A DNA stretch of 64,000 bases, taken from positions 310,001 to 374,000 of the forward strand of contig NZ_JAPYRE010000002.1 in NCBI RefSeq assembly GCF_029936995.1, in the 5' to 3' direction. Below, in pieces: positions 16,854-25,828 of the stretch (the first letter of the stretch is position 1; every line of letters begins with the position of its first letter). The notes under the pieces were generated by a model. That model was given only the letters and a program-made list of their open reading frames with translations. It was not told the DNA's origin and made no database searches. This DNA is from Henriciella sp. (GTDB lineage Bacteria; Pseudomonadota; Alphaproteobacteria; Caulobacterales; Hyphomonadaceae). A program made the position numbers and the translations under genes.

Positions 16854-17408
16854 ATGGCCGTTACGCCCAACCCCGCCCCGAGACACACTGAAGGCCCCGG
16901 CCTGCCGGATTATACGACGAGCCGGGTCTTCGAACGCGTATTCGCCGATGGCATGGCGCTGGTCGAGGAGGCTGCCGCCTTCCTCGACGGGCCGGGCCGT
17001 GACATGGCAAAGTCACTTCCACGCGAAGCCGGGTTGACTTATGCGGCCTGGAGCATGGACCTGACCTCAAAGCTGATGCAGGCGGCCAGCTGGCTTGTCA
17101 TGCAGAAGGCTGTTCGGGATGGGGACATGGCATATGAGGATGCGCTCAAGAAAAAATACCGTATCAGCCGCGAGGGCCCGCCGCTTGATGCGTCCAAGCA
17201 GCGCGGGCTAGGCCTGCCGGATCATTTCCTCGATCTCGTCGAGCAGACCGAGAACCTCTATGGCCGGATCTGCCGCCTGGACGAGGCCATCTATGTCGAG
17301 GGTCACGAGGGTGAGCACAGCCCGGTCCAGCGCCAGATCGACGAGTTGAAGGCGGCCGCCGAAGACGGGGCGTTCGATCCGCTACAAGTCTGGGCGCGGG
17401 CGCGCTAG
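16854..17408 (+). CDS. DUF1465 family protein, RcdA-like (regulator of CtrA degradation)
   Basis: A 184-residue all-helical protein of the DUF1465 family, to which Caulobacter RcdA belongs. Conserved stretches include TSRVFERVFADGMALVEEAA, TYAAWSMDLTSKLMQAASWL and SEQ-like acidic C-terminus (DEAIYVEGHEGEHSPVQRQI). RcdA is an adaptor that helps bring CtrA and other substrates to ClpXP at the stalked pole. It follows DUF1192 and a CtrA-like box, which fits the feedback known in Caulobacter. Family membership is solid; equivalence to RcdA is inferred. Confidence 0.8.
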   Translation: MAVTPNPAPRHTEGPGLPDYTTSRVFERVFADGMALVEEAAAFLDGPGRDMAKSLPREAGLTYAAWSMDLTSKLMQAASWLVMQKAVRDGDMAYEDALKKKYRISREGPPLDASKQRGLGLPDHFLDLVEQTENLYGRICRLDEAIYVEGHEGEHSPVQRQIDELKAAAEDGAFDPLQVWARAR

Positions 17409-17414
17409 CCCGTT

Positions 17415-17885
17415 CTACCGCCTCAGCACGATCCGCAGATTTTCGCTTGGCACTTCGCGGCCTTCGGCAGTGACGAAGGCTGTGCGGACAGACTGGCGGC
17501 TCTGCATGTCTGTGAAGCTGACCGGGGGCAGGCTGTCACTGTCGAGCCAGACATCGCCCCACTGGGTCAGCGCGATAAGGACGGGGCGCAGCGCTTCGCC
17601 TTTCTCGGTCAGTACGTATTCCGGCCGGGCGCGCTTGCCCTCGACCTTGTACATCTTCTTTTCCAGCAAGCCAGTCTCGACCAGCGATCTGAGCCGGCCA
17701 GAAAGGATGGTGCGCGGGGTGCCGAGTTCGGACTGGAAATCGTCGAACCGGCGCAGGCCGTAGAGCGCTGAGCGCAGGATGAGCAGCGTCCAGCGGTCGC
17801 CGATCTCATTGACGGCGCGCGCCAGGTTACAGCGCTCGGGCGAGACGGGGGATTTGCGCGACAGCGGTATCATGACGTTATCCAT
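17415..17885 (-). CDS. HxlR-family winged-helix transcriptional regulator
   Basis: A 156-residue regulator of the HxlR type. The N-terminal Cys19 region (ERCNLARAVNEIGDRWTLLILR) leads into the winged helix (FDDFQSELGTPRTILSGRLR, then the wing EYVLTEKGEAL). The C-terminal 45 residues form an extra domain. Such regulators sense redox or small electrophiles through the conserved Cys. The target is unknown; the nearest divergent gene is the PH-like protein at 17992. The ATG at 17873 is an alternative start. Confidence 0.87.
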   Translation of the reverse strand: MDNVMIPLSRKSPVSPERCNLARAVNEIGDRWTLLILRSALYGLRRFDDFQSELGTPRTILSGRLRSLVETGLLEKKMYKVEGKRARPEYVLTEKGEALRPVLIALTQWGDVWLDSDSLPPVSFTDMQSRQSVRTAFVTAEGREVPSENLRIVLRR

Positions 17886-17991
17886 GCATGAGTTCGTCTT
17901 CCAAATCCAGCCTAGAGTTTGCAGCGGTGAAAGGCTTCGCAGGCGCGCCGGGGGCTGCTAGACCGGCTGCGATACAAGAGGCGATGAACGG

Positions 17992-18372
17992 ATGCGGGTC
18001 CCCAAGACAGCGATCGACACACGCATGGCGAGTGCGCTCTTTGCTGAGGCGCAGGCCAAGGGCGTGACAGGTTTTGCGGGCGCTGTGGCGAGCCGGGCCA
18101 TGGGCGGGCTCTGGGTCGGCGGAAATGTCTGGCTTACACCGGAGGAACTTGTCTTCAGGGCCAATGCGATGAACCGGCGCTTCCATCTCGATCCGAAGAC
18201 GCTGGCGTGGCGCATCCCGCTTGCCGAGGTGGAGAACGTGAGTGTGTGCAAGGCATTCGTGACGCGCATTATCGAGATCAGTACCGGGGAGGAGACCCGC
18301 TCCATCCGCTGCTTCAAGGCGAGCGCCTTTGCCGCTGCGATTGAGGCGACTGCCCGCAAGGTCAGGGCCTGA
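17992..18372 (+). CDS. Small PH/GRAM-like domain protein of unknown function
   Basis: A 126-residue protein without signal or membrane segments. The central part alternates short strands (GGNVWLTPEELVFRANAMNR, then WRIPLAEVENVSV, then TRIIEISTGEETRSIRCF) and ends in a helix (SAFAAAIEATARKV), the pattern of bacterial PH/GRAM domains. I do not recognise a named family. It is divergent from the HxlR regulator and lies upstream of mdh. The function is not predictable. Confidence 0.6.
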   Translation: MRVPKTAIDTRMASALFAEAQAKGVTGFAGAVASRAMGGLWVGGNVWLTPEELVFRANAMNRRFHLDPKTLAWRIPLAEVENVSVCKAFVTRIIEISTGEETRSIRCFKASAFAAAIEATARKVRA

Positions 18373-18390
18373 GGGGCAGCTTTTGCCCCT
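18372..18390 (+). other. Short hairpin after the PH-like gene
   Basis: AGGGGCA / TGCCCCT form a seven-base-pair stem beginning at the last base of the stop codon, with a GCTTT loop. No U-run follows, so termination before mdh is possible but not assured. Confidence 0.35.
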
Positions 18391-18458
18391 GTGGCATAGC
18401 GGGCAGTTCCCTTCCGGGAAAATCTGCTCTAGGTGTCGCGCGCAGAAAGTGTTGATGA

Positions 18459-19445
<987 letters not shown>

Positions 19446-19469
19446 TTCAGGCAGAAAGAGATTTCGGAG

Positions 19470-19499
19470 AGGCCGGGCCCGGTGGGTCCGGCCTTTTTT
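19470..19499 (+). terminator. Rho-independent terminator of mdh
   Basis: AGGCCGGGCC / GGTCCGGCCT (ten pairs, one wobble), loop CGGTG, then six T residues. It starts 25 bases after the mdh stop. Confidence 0.93.
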
Positions 19500-19606
19500 G
19501 TGCGTTGTGTTCACCCGGCTCTCACAACAGCGTGTCCGGATGTCATTTCCAGTTGATGCGCGCAGGCTGATAGCGTGCAGGCACATCAAACAAGGGAGAT
19601 CTGTCC

Positions 19607-19906
19607 ATGATGAAGACGACCACGATTGCCGCAGCACTGATGATGAGCGCCGCCATGCCTGCCTTTGCGCATCAGCACGGAGGTTCTTCGGACAAGATGT
19701 CTGAAGAGAAAATGTCCGATGAGGCGATGTCCGATGACAAGATGATGGAGGACGACTCCATGTCTGAAGACAAGATGGATCACGGCTCGCATGAAAACAT
19801 GTCGGGCGATGACATGATGCATGAGGATGACATGTCCGACGATGCGATGATGGACGAGGGCATGGGTGACGATGAGTCCGACGAAATGATGGAAGAGGAT
19901 CAATAG
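19607..19906 (+). CDS. Secreted Met/Asp/Glu/His-rich low-complexity protein
   Basis: A 99-residue protein. A signal peptide ends at AMPAFA (residue 21). The mature part begins HQHGG and is then almost only Met, Asp, Glu, Ser, Lys and His, with repeating D-K/E-M-S-E/D units (DKMSEEKMSDEAMSDDKM). It is strongly acidic. Met-rich and His-rich motifs of this type are known in periplasmic copper and silver binding proteins, so metal binding is a reasonable inference, not proof. AAGGGAG before the ATG is a good ribosome site. No copper genes are adjacent. Confidence 0.72.
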   Translation: MMKTTTIAAALMMSAAMPAFAHQHGGSSDKMSEEKMSDEAMSDDKMMEDDSMSEDKMDHGSHENMSGDDMMHEDDMSDDAMMDEGMGDDESDEMMEEDQ

Positions 19907-19918
19907 CCCTCTGGATCA

Positions 19919-20461
19919 ATGCCTGGAGGCGGCTTAGACACCGCCTCCATGGCCCTAACACTTTCCCGGCAGATCGCTGACACTGCAAGGTTCACCGCCG
20001 TTCATGCGGGGCTCGTGCCCGAGGATGAGGCGTCGCTGCCCTGGCTTGTGACCGGCGCTGTGCTGATGATGCAGCAGGCTTGCACACTGGCGCTGCACGA
20101 AGCGGAAGCGGAACTGCCGGTGATGCCGGGACCGGGGGAGCTGGCCGTGCGGGTGGGTGATGAAGCCTGCCTCGTCCAACCCTACACAGCCCCTCTCAAA
20201 CCAGAACATTATCGCGCCCTGGAAGAGCTCATCAATGCGCGCAATGGCGTGATGCACCCGAAACCGGATGGCCTCGACATAGAGACAGGTGGCTTGCCGG
20301 CCGGGCTTGTTGTTGCCACGCGGCTGGTGCGCCACCTCGTGATTACTCAGCCCGTGCGACCATCAATGGTAGACACGGATGAGGCCGCATCCATCGGGCA
20401 TTCACTGGAACTGATAGACAGCGCGGTGGATTTCTGGCGAACGGTGGCGCCTGAGGGATAG
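19919..20461 (+). CDS. Hypothetical protein, about 170-180 residues
   Basis: I do not recognise the family. The protein is soluble and mostly helical, without signal peptide; LEELINARNGVMHPKPDGLD near the middle resembles a HEPN-like or MAE-like helical motif but not enough for a call. Two starts are possible: the ATG at 19919 (180 residues) and the ATG at 19949 (170 residues). The second lies at the end of a perfect hairpin that also buries a GGAGG sequence. It starts 12 bases after the Met-rich gene and may share its transcript. Confidence 0.6.
   Translation: MPGGGLDTASMALTLSRQIADTARFTAVHAGLVPEDEASLPWLVTGAVLMMQQACTLALHEAEAELPVMPGPGELAVRVGDEACLVQPYTAPLKPEHYRALEELINARNGVMHPKPDGLDIETGGLPAGLVVATRLVRHLVITQPVRPSMVDTDEAASIGHSLELIDSAVDFWRTVAPEG
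19924..19949 (+). promoter_or_regulatory. Perfect hairpin covering GGAGG and the ATG at 19949
   Basis: TGGAGGCGG / CCGCCTCCA, nine pairs, eight-base loop. The 5' arm contains the only GGAGG near this gene and the 3' arm ends on the A of ATG. It could mask translation of the hypothetical gene or act as a weak terminator of the Met-rich gene; no U-run follows. Confidence 0.45.
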
Positions 20462-20513
20462 CCCCTGAATGCAGCAAGCCTCGGTCCCGGCCCGTCTTCA
20501 GATCAGACCAATA

Positions 20514-22232
20514 TCAAAGGTCCGGCCGCTTGCCTGCGACTTCCAGTTCCCGTTCAAGGTCGGCGCCGAAAGCGAGCAGGCGTGTTTCCCCGAACAGTGG
20601 CGCCCACAGGGATACGGCGACAGGTGTCAGAGCGGTTGCGATGTCTTCTTCGCTCTCGGCATTGAACAGACTGCGTGGCCGGGTTTCCTGGAAGCCTGCC
20701 CGCATGACCAGGCAGGGATGACCGGTGAAGTTCGTCGGCGTCAGCAGGCCGGATGTGAAGTTCGGACCGATGATGATGTCGATGCCGTCGAACATCTCAT
20801 TGATGGCCTGCATCCAGAGGCGACGGAGCCGGTCGATCTGAATGAGGTCTATGGCAGTCAGAAAGCGTACGGCCCGGAAGCTGTTCGGCCAGGCAGCATC
20901 TTCCTGCCATTTCATCATGTCGTCGCGGTCTGAAAGTGTGAGGTCCTCGAAGGTTGCGGCCGCCTCGGCGAGGAGTTGCTGGAAGAGCGGCTCCTGCGGC
21001 AGGTCCGGCAGCTTGACCTCCACGACCTTGCCGGCAAGCGCCTTCGCTTTTTCGAACGCGGCAAGTTCGGCATCGTTAGCCGCGTCTGCCCAGGCCGGGG
21101 CGAAGCCGAGCGTCAGGCCTTTGCCTGCTTCGCGGCCCGGATACGAAAAACCGGTGGGGATCGAAGCTGCATCAGCGGGGTCGAAACCATTCAGAGCATC
21201 CATGATCAGCGGGATATCCTCGACATGCCGCACCATCGGCCCGACTTTGTCGAGCGACCAGCAGAGCGCCATACCGCCTGCGCGTGAGACCCGGCCGAAT
21301 GTCGGACGAAGGGCAGTGGTCCCGCAACGGTGCGAAGGTGAGACAAGCGAGCCGAGGGTCTCGGTGCCGATAGCGAAGGCGCATAGCCCCGCGGCTGTGG
21401 CGCTGGCAGAGCCCGCGCTGGAGCCCGATGAACCCTCGCGTGGATCGAATGGGTTACGCGTAACAGCACCGTACCAGATGTCACCATAGGCCAGCGCGCC
21501 GCAGCTTGTCTTGCCAAGCAGGACCGCTCCTGCCGCATGCAGGCGTTTGACGATCGCGCTGTCGGTTTCTGCGACCTGATCCTTGTAGGGTTCAGCGCCC
21601 CAGGTGACAGGGGCGCCTTCGGCATCGAACAGGTCTTTCAAGCCATAGGGTATGCCATGGAGCGGCCCGCGGACCTTCCCCGCCTCGATCTCAGCATCCA
21701 GGGCGTCGGCCTCGGCACGCGCGCGTTCAGGCGTGAGCGTGATCCACGCGTTCAGTTTCGAGTCATGGGCCTTGATGCGGGCTAGGTAGAGGTCTGTCAG
21801 TTCGCGGCATGTCAACTGTTTCGTACGGATCCAGTGGGAAAGCTGGGCGACAGGCGCGAAGGCGATATGGTCCCCGCTGGCGGGCGGGATACCGGGCTCT
21901 GGCGGCGTGACATTGACCGCGTTCGTCTCACCTGTGTCATAAGCGATGCCGGACAGCCGGGGGTCAAAAACCTGGGCTGGTGCGAGCGTGTTGGGTTTGG
22001 CGACTCCACGCAAGGCACGGATGGCCTCCAGCCGCTCTTCAATGGCGCCGACCATCTGTTGACGCTCGTCCGGCGTGAAGCTGACACCTGCGACACGTTC
22101 GGCATCTGGCAGCATGTCTACCTCAAGGGCATTATCTGGCTTCTGGGCGGCTGCCTTGCGGGACAAGCTGGCGAGTGCGGCGATACCGGCGCTAGCGCCC
22201 ATGAGAATATTTCGTCTGCTTGGTCCTGTCAT
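20514..22232 (-). CDS. Tat-exported amidase (amidase signature family)
   Basis: A 572-residue amidase. The N-terminus has a twin-arginine signal (SRRNILMGASAGIAALASL). The amidase signature core shows catalytic Lys199 (GIPYGLKD), the Ser cluster GSSGSSAG (268-275) and the nucleophile Ser295 (GTETLGSLVSPS). It should hydrolyse an amide bond in the periplasm; the substrate is unknown. The frame is open upstream to 22796, but AGGGGCGGAA directly before the ATG at 22232 and the Tat motif fix the start. It is divergent from the S9 peptidase gene. Confidence 0.9.
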   Translation of the reverse strand: MTGPSRRNILMGASAGIAALASLSRKAAAQKPDNALEVDMLPDAERVAGVSFTPDERQQMVGAIEERLEAIRALRGVAKPNTLAPAQVFDPRLSGIAYDTGETNAVNVTPPEPGIPPASGDHIAFAPVAQLSHWIRTKQLTCRELTDLYLARIKAHDSKLNAWITLTPERARAEADALDAEIEAGKVRGPLHGIPYGLKDLFDAEGAPVTWGAEPYKDQVAETDSAIVKRLHAAGAVLLGKTSCGALAYGDIWYGAVTRNPFDPREGSSGSSAGSASATAAGLCAFAIGTETLGSLVSPSHRCGTTALRPTFGRVSRAGGMALCWSLDKVGPMVRHVEDIPLIMDALNGFDPADAASIPTGFSYPGREAGKGLTLGFAPAWADAANDAELAAFEKAKALAGKVVEVKLPDLPQEPLFQQLLAEAAATFEDLTLSDRDDMMKWQEDAAWPNSFRAVRFLTAIDLIQIDRLRRLWMQAINEMFDGIDIIIGPNFTSGLLTPTNFTGHPCLVMRAGFQETRPRSLFNAESEEDIATALTPVAVSLWAPLFGETRLLAFGADLERELEVAGKRPDL

Positions 22233-22241
22233 TTCCGCCCC

Positions 22242-22270
22242 TTGCGCATAGTTGCATTTGCAAGTGTAAA
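22242..22270 (+). promoter_or_regulatory. Candidate promoter with inverted repeat for the S9 peptidase
   Basis: TTGCGC (22242-22247), 17-base spacer, TGTAAA (22265-22270). The spacer contains TTGCA-TT-TGCAA (22252-22263), an inverted repeat placed as an operator would be. The gap to the divergent amidase start is only 10 bases, so a bound protein could affect both genes. Confidence 0.45.
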
Positions 22271-22315
22271 TAGCTCCGGATGAAAATCCAGCAATCATGA
22301 ACCCAGGAGTTCCGC

Positions 22316-24508
22316 ATGCGCATTTGGACTGCCACCCTCGCCACCATATTTGCTTTGGCCGTGCCCGGATTTTCGGCAGCGGCAGAAGAAACTGAAAAGA
22401 CAGAATCCGAGAATATGGAGACCGGAACAGACGTGACAGCCAATAGCGAGACGACCGACCCCTATCTGTGGCTTGAAGAGGTCGAGGGTGAACGCGCGCT
22501 GGACTGGGTGCGCAGCCAGAATGAACGTAGCCTGGAAGATCTCCAGTCCGGCACACGCTATGAAAACTATTACAACAAGGCACTCGAGGTTCTGACCTCC
22601 GACGAGCGCATTCCCTACGGCACGATCCGTGACGGGATGGTGTACAATTTCTGGCAGGATGAAACCCATGTACGCGGTATCTGGCGGCGCACACCGCTGG
22701 AGAGCTATGCCGCAGAGGAGCCGGAATGGGAGACCGTTCTCGATATCGACAAGCTCGCCGAGACTGAAGACAAGAACTGGGTCTACAAGGGCGCAAACTG
22801 TTTCGAGCCGGACGATAGCGGCAAGTGGCTCTGCATGGTCTCGCTGTCGGATGGCGGCAAGGATGCGGTCATCCAGCGCGAGTTCGACCTGTCGACAAAA
22901 AGCTTTGTCGAGAACGGCTTCGTCACCCCGGAAGCCAAGCAGGGCATTGCCTGGGCTGATGCCGACACAGTGCTGATCGGCACAGATTGGGGCGAGGGCA
23001 CTGTCACCGAGTCCGGCTATCCTTACATCGTCAAGCGCTGGACGCGCGGCACGCCGCTTTCTGAGGCGAAAGAGGTGCTGCGCGGCGAGACAACCGATGT
23101 CGGTGTCTGGCCGATGGTGATCGAGAAGGAGGACGGCACACGGCTTCAGGGCGTGGTGCAGGCCGATACCTTCTTTACCTCGACATACTGGTGGCTGCCG
23201 GAAGGCGAGGAGACGCCGGTGAAATGGCCGGTCCCGCCCAAGTCCGAGCCGGAAGGCATCTATCAGGGCCAGTTCCTCGTTTCATTGCAGCAGGACTGGA
23301 CGCCTGAAGGACAGGATGTGTCTTTCAAGTCTGGCGATGTTGTGGCCTTCGATCTCGATACAGTCCTCGAGACGCGCGAATTGCCGCCGGTGTCGCTGGT
23401 CTTCCACCCGGATGAGACGCAGGCTGTGAACGGCGTGGCTGTAGCCGATGGCGCAGCGCTGCTCTCGATTGACGAGAACGTCGTCGGCAAGGTGCTGAAG
23501 CTGGAGCCCGGTGCCGATGGCTGGACAACAAGCGAGATCGCACTGCCGGGCAAGGGCCAGTCGGGAATCGCGTTCGCCGACAAGGATGTCGATACGGTCT
23601 TCCTGAATTATGAAGGTTTCCTGACCCCGGACTCGCTGTTGCGCTATGACGTCGCCACTGGCGAAGTGACGCCGCTGAAGAGCCTGCCGGCGAAGTTCGA
23701 CACCGAAGGTCTCGCCGTCGAGCAGCATTTCGCGACCTCGACGGACGGCACGAAGATCCCGTACTTCATCATCCACCGCGAAGACATGGAAATGACTGGC
23801 GACACGCCAACACTGCTCTATGGCTATGGTGGCTTCCAGGTCTCGATGAACCCGTCCTATTCGGCCGTGCGCGGCCGGCTTTGGCTGGAGCAGGGCGGGG
23901 CCTATGTGCTCGCCAATATCCGCGGTGGCGGCGAGTTCGGCCCGGAATGGCACCAGGCGGGCCTGAAGACCAAGCGCCAGATCGTCTATGATGATTTCAT
24001 CGCGGTCGGCGAGGATCTTATCGAACGCGGCATCACTTCGACCGAGCATCTCGGTATCATGGGCGGCTCCAATGGCGGGTTGCTCATGGGTGTGATGCTG
24101 ACCCAGCGCCCGGATCTCTGGGATGCCGTTGTCATTCAGGTGCCGCTGCTCGACATGCTGCGCTATCACAAGCTGCTGGCGGGCGCGTCATGGGTGGATG
24201 AGTATGGCTCTCCGGACGTGCCGGAGGAGCGGGCCTTCCTTGAGACAATCTCGCCTTACCAGAACTTTGATTCACAAGCCGATTATCCAACGCCGTTTTT
24301 CGTGACATCGACGAAGGATGACCGGGTTCACCCCGGCCATGCCCGCAAGATGGCGAAACTTTTCGAGGAGAGCGGCAAGCCATTCCTCTATTACGAGAAC
24401 ATTGATGGCGGCCACTCGGCAGCAGCCAACCAGAAGGAAACCGCCCGGCGCACGGCGCTGGAGTATACCTACCTTCACCGCCGGCTGTTTCCCGAAAGCG
24501 GCGAGTAG
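22316..24508 (+). CDS. S9A family prolyl oligopeptidase, exported
   Basis: A 730-residue serine peptidase with a signal peptide (cleavage near AVPGFSAAA). The N-terminal beta-propeller begins after DPYLWLEEVEGERALDWV, and the C-terminal hydrolase domain has Ser585 (GGSNGGLLMG), Asp in TKDDRVHP (about 669) and His700 (DGGHSAA). It cleaves short peptides after proline in the periplasm. AGGAG six bases before the ATG supports the start. A terminator follows at 24517. Confidence 0.93.
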   Translation: MRIWTATLATIFALAVPGFSAAAEETEKTESENMETGTDVTANSETTDPYLWLEEVEGERALDWVRSQNERSLEDLQSGTRYENYYNKALEVLTSDERIPYGTIRDGMVYNFWQDETHVRGIWRRTPLESYAAEEPEWETVLDIDKLAETEDKNWVYKGANCFEPDDSGKWLCMVSLSDGGKDAVIQREFDLSTKSFVENGFVTPEAKQGIAWADADTVLIGTDWGEGTVTESGYPYIVKRWTRGTPLSEAKEVLRGETTDVGVWPMVIEKEDGTRLQGVVQADTFFTSTYWWLPEGEETPVKWPVPPKSEPEGIYQGQFLVSLQQDWTPEGQDVSFKSGDVVAFDLDTVLETRELPPVSLVFHPDETQAVNGVAVADGAALLSIDENVVGKVLKLEPGADGWTTSEIALPGKGQSGIAFADKDVDTVFLNYEGFLTPDSLLRYDVATGEVTPLKSLPAKFDTEGLAVEQHFATSTDGTKIPYFIIHREDMEMTGDTPTLLYGYGGFQVSMNPSYSAVRGRLWLEQGGAYVLANIRGGGEFGPEWHQAGLKTKRQIVYDDFIAVGEDLIERGITSTEHLGIMGGSNGGLLMGVMLTQRPDLWDAVVIQVPLLDMLRYHKLLAGASWVDEYGSPDVPEERAFLETISPYQNFDSQADYPTPFFVTSTKDDRVHPGHARKMAKLFEESGKPFLYYENIDGGHSAAANQKETARRTALEYTYLHRRLFPESGE

Positions 24509-24516
24509 TCATGAGG

Positions 24517-24547
24517 TAAAGCCCCACTGCCAAGTGGTGGGGCTTTA
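24517..24547 (+). terminator. Rho-independent terminator after the S9 peptidase
   Basis: TAAAGCCCCAC / GTGGGGCTTTA, eleven perfect pairs with a nine-base loop, eight bases after the stop codon. The U-run is short (TTTA) but part of the stem. Confidence 0.8.
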
Positions 24548-24632
24548 TCCCGCTTCCTTCCCCGACGCCAATCTTGACTTCGGCGGGCCTGACGCGCCCT
24601 TTTCTTCCGCATAAAATCAAGTGGAGGAAAAG

Positions 24633-25520
24633 ATGGGCGAGCTATCGGGCAAGACGGCGATCATTACAGGTGCGGCCAGCGGGATCGGCTATTCGGGCGT
24701 GGAGGTTTTCGTCGAGGCGGGTGCGAAGGTCGTCGCCGGGGACCTGCAGGACGAGAAGGGCAAGGCGCTGGAGGAGCGCTTCGGAGCCGATACGGTGCGC
24801 TATGTCCATTGCGACGTGACGAAGCGGGATGAATTCCAGAAGCTTTTCGAAACGGCTGAAGAGGCGTTTGGCGGAGTTGATATCCTCTGGAACAATGCCG
24901 GGCATGGCGGCACGCCGACCGGGGTCGAGGATCTCGATGAAGATGGTTTCACCGCGACGGTCGACCTGCTCCTGAAGTCGGTCTTTGTCGGCACCAAGCT
25001 CGCCGTGCCGTACATGAAAAAGCGTGGCGGCGGATCAGTGATCAACACATCATCGATCTCAGCCATTACAGCCGGGTATGCCCCAATTACCTATTCGGTC
25101 TGCAAGAAGGGCGTGGCGCATTTTTCCAAGCTCGCCGCGGCCGAACTCTCGAAATACAGGATCCGTGTGAACGCGATTCTGCCCGGCTTCATCGCAACGT
25201 CCATCTTCGGGTCCTCGCTGGGCCTGTCGCGTGAGCAGGCCGACCAGATGGCGGCAATGGTCCAGCAGCAGGGCGGCAGGATGCAGCCCGCCGGACGGAC
25301 GGGCCTGCCGAAGGATATTGCCGACATGGCGGCGTTCCTCGGCTCCGACCGCGCCGAGTTCATGACCGGCGGGGAATTCCTTGTCGATGGCGGCATGACG
25401 GTCGGCCCGCGGCATAGCTGGGACGAGACCGACGCCGGGCCGCTTCTGGATGCGTTGGGGATCAGTGCCGAGCAGGCAGAGGAGATGCGCCAGGCGATGC
25501 TGGCGGGGCAGGGAAGTTAG
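24633..25520 (+). CDS. Short-chain dehydrogenase/reductase (SDR)
   Basis: A 295-residue classical SDR: cofactor loop TGAASGIG (12-19), NNAG (87-90), and catalytic Tyr154/Lys158 (YSVCKKG). Asp37 at the end of strand 2 suggests NAD preference. The C-terminal 40 residues (DETDAGPLLDALGISAEQAEEM) extend beyond the common core. GGAGG six bases before the ATG at 24633 rules out the upstream GTG. The substrate is unknown. It overlaps by four bases, tail to tail, with the small gene on the other strand. Confidence 0.87.
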   Translation: MGELSGKTAIITGAASGIGYSGVEVFVEAGAKVVAGDLQDEKGKALEERFGADTVRYVHCDVTKRDEFQKLFETAEEAFGGVDILWNNAGHGGTPTGVEDLDEDGFTATVDLLLKSVFVGTKLAVPYMKKRGGGSVINTSSISAITAGYAPITYSVCKKGVAHFSKLAAAELSKYRIRVNAILPGFIATSIFGSSLGLSREQADQMAAMVQQQGGRMQPAGRTGLPKDIADMAAFLGSDRAEFMTGGEFLVDGGMTVGPRHSWDETDAGPLLDALGISAEQAEEMRQAMLAGQGS

Positions 25521-25828
25521 GGGTTCCCGTTCGAGCCCGGCCCATTATTCTCCGAGGCTTCTGTAAGTCCCGGTATGCTTTCAACGGCGTGCAGCAGGTC
25601 CTGAAGCGTAACTGCTTCAGCGACCTTCTGGTCCCGTTCATCAAAAAGCGCATAGCCGGTTTCGTTCTTGCGCAGTGGAAATTTGCGCCAGTGGGCGCGA
25701 GTGCGATACAGCCACACTTCGTCCGGTTCGGCCCCGCTGGCAGACCAGCCTGTCCATACATGATCGGCGGGCACGCTGCGCCAGAGCTTGTCTATATCGT
25801 CGAGGTCCTGTTGGGAAAACCGATTCAT
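25517..25828 (-). CDS. Hypothetical small protein (103 residues)
   Basis: I do not recognise this protein. It is soluble and has a Trp-rich middle (WRSVPADHVWTGWSASGAEPDEVWLYRTRAHWRKFPL) with no motif I can name. The rest is helical and acidic, ending in an Asn/Gly-rich tail. Its ATG (25828) shares CATG with the start of the divergent DMT transporter, so its promoter must lie inside the transporter gene. AGGGGA is eleven bases upstream. The stop overlaps the SDR stop. Confidence 0.62.
   Translation of the reverse strand: MNRFSQQDLDDIDKLWRSVPADHVWTGWSASGAEPDEVWLYRTRAHWRKFPLRKNETGYALFDERDQKVAEAVTLQDLLHAVESIPGLTEASENNGPGSNGNP

Noticed and set aside
22233..22796. Open frame extending the amidase by 188 residues upstream
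   Set aside because: The extension runs antisense through the start of the S9 peptidase gene, has no family resemblance, and the Tat signal plus a strong ribosome site mark the start at 22232.
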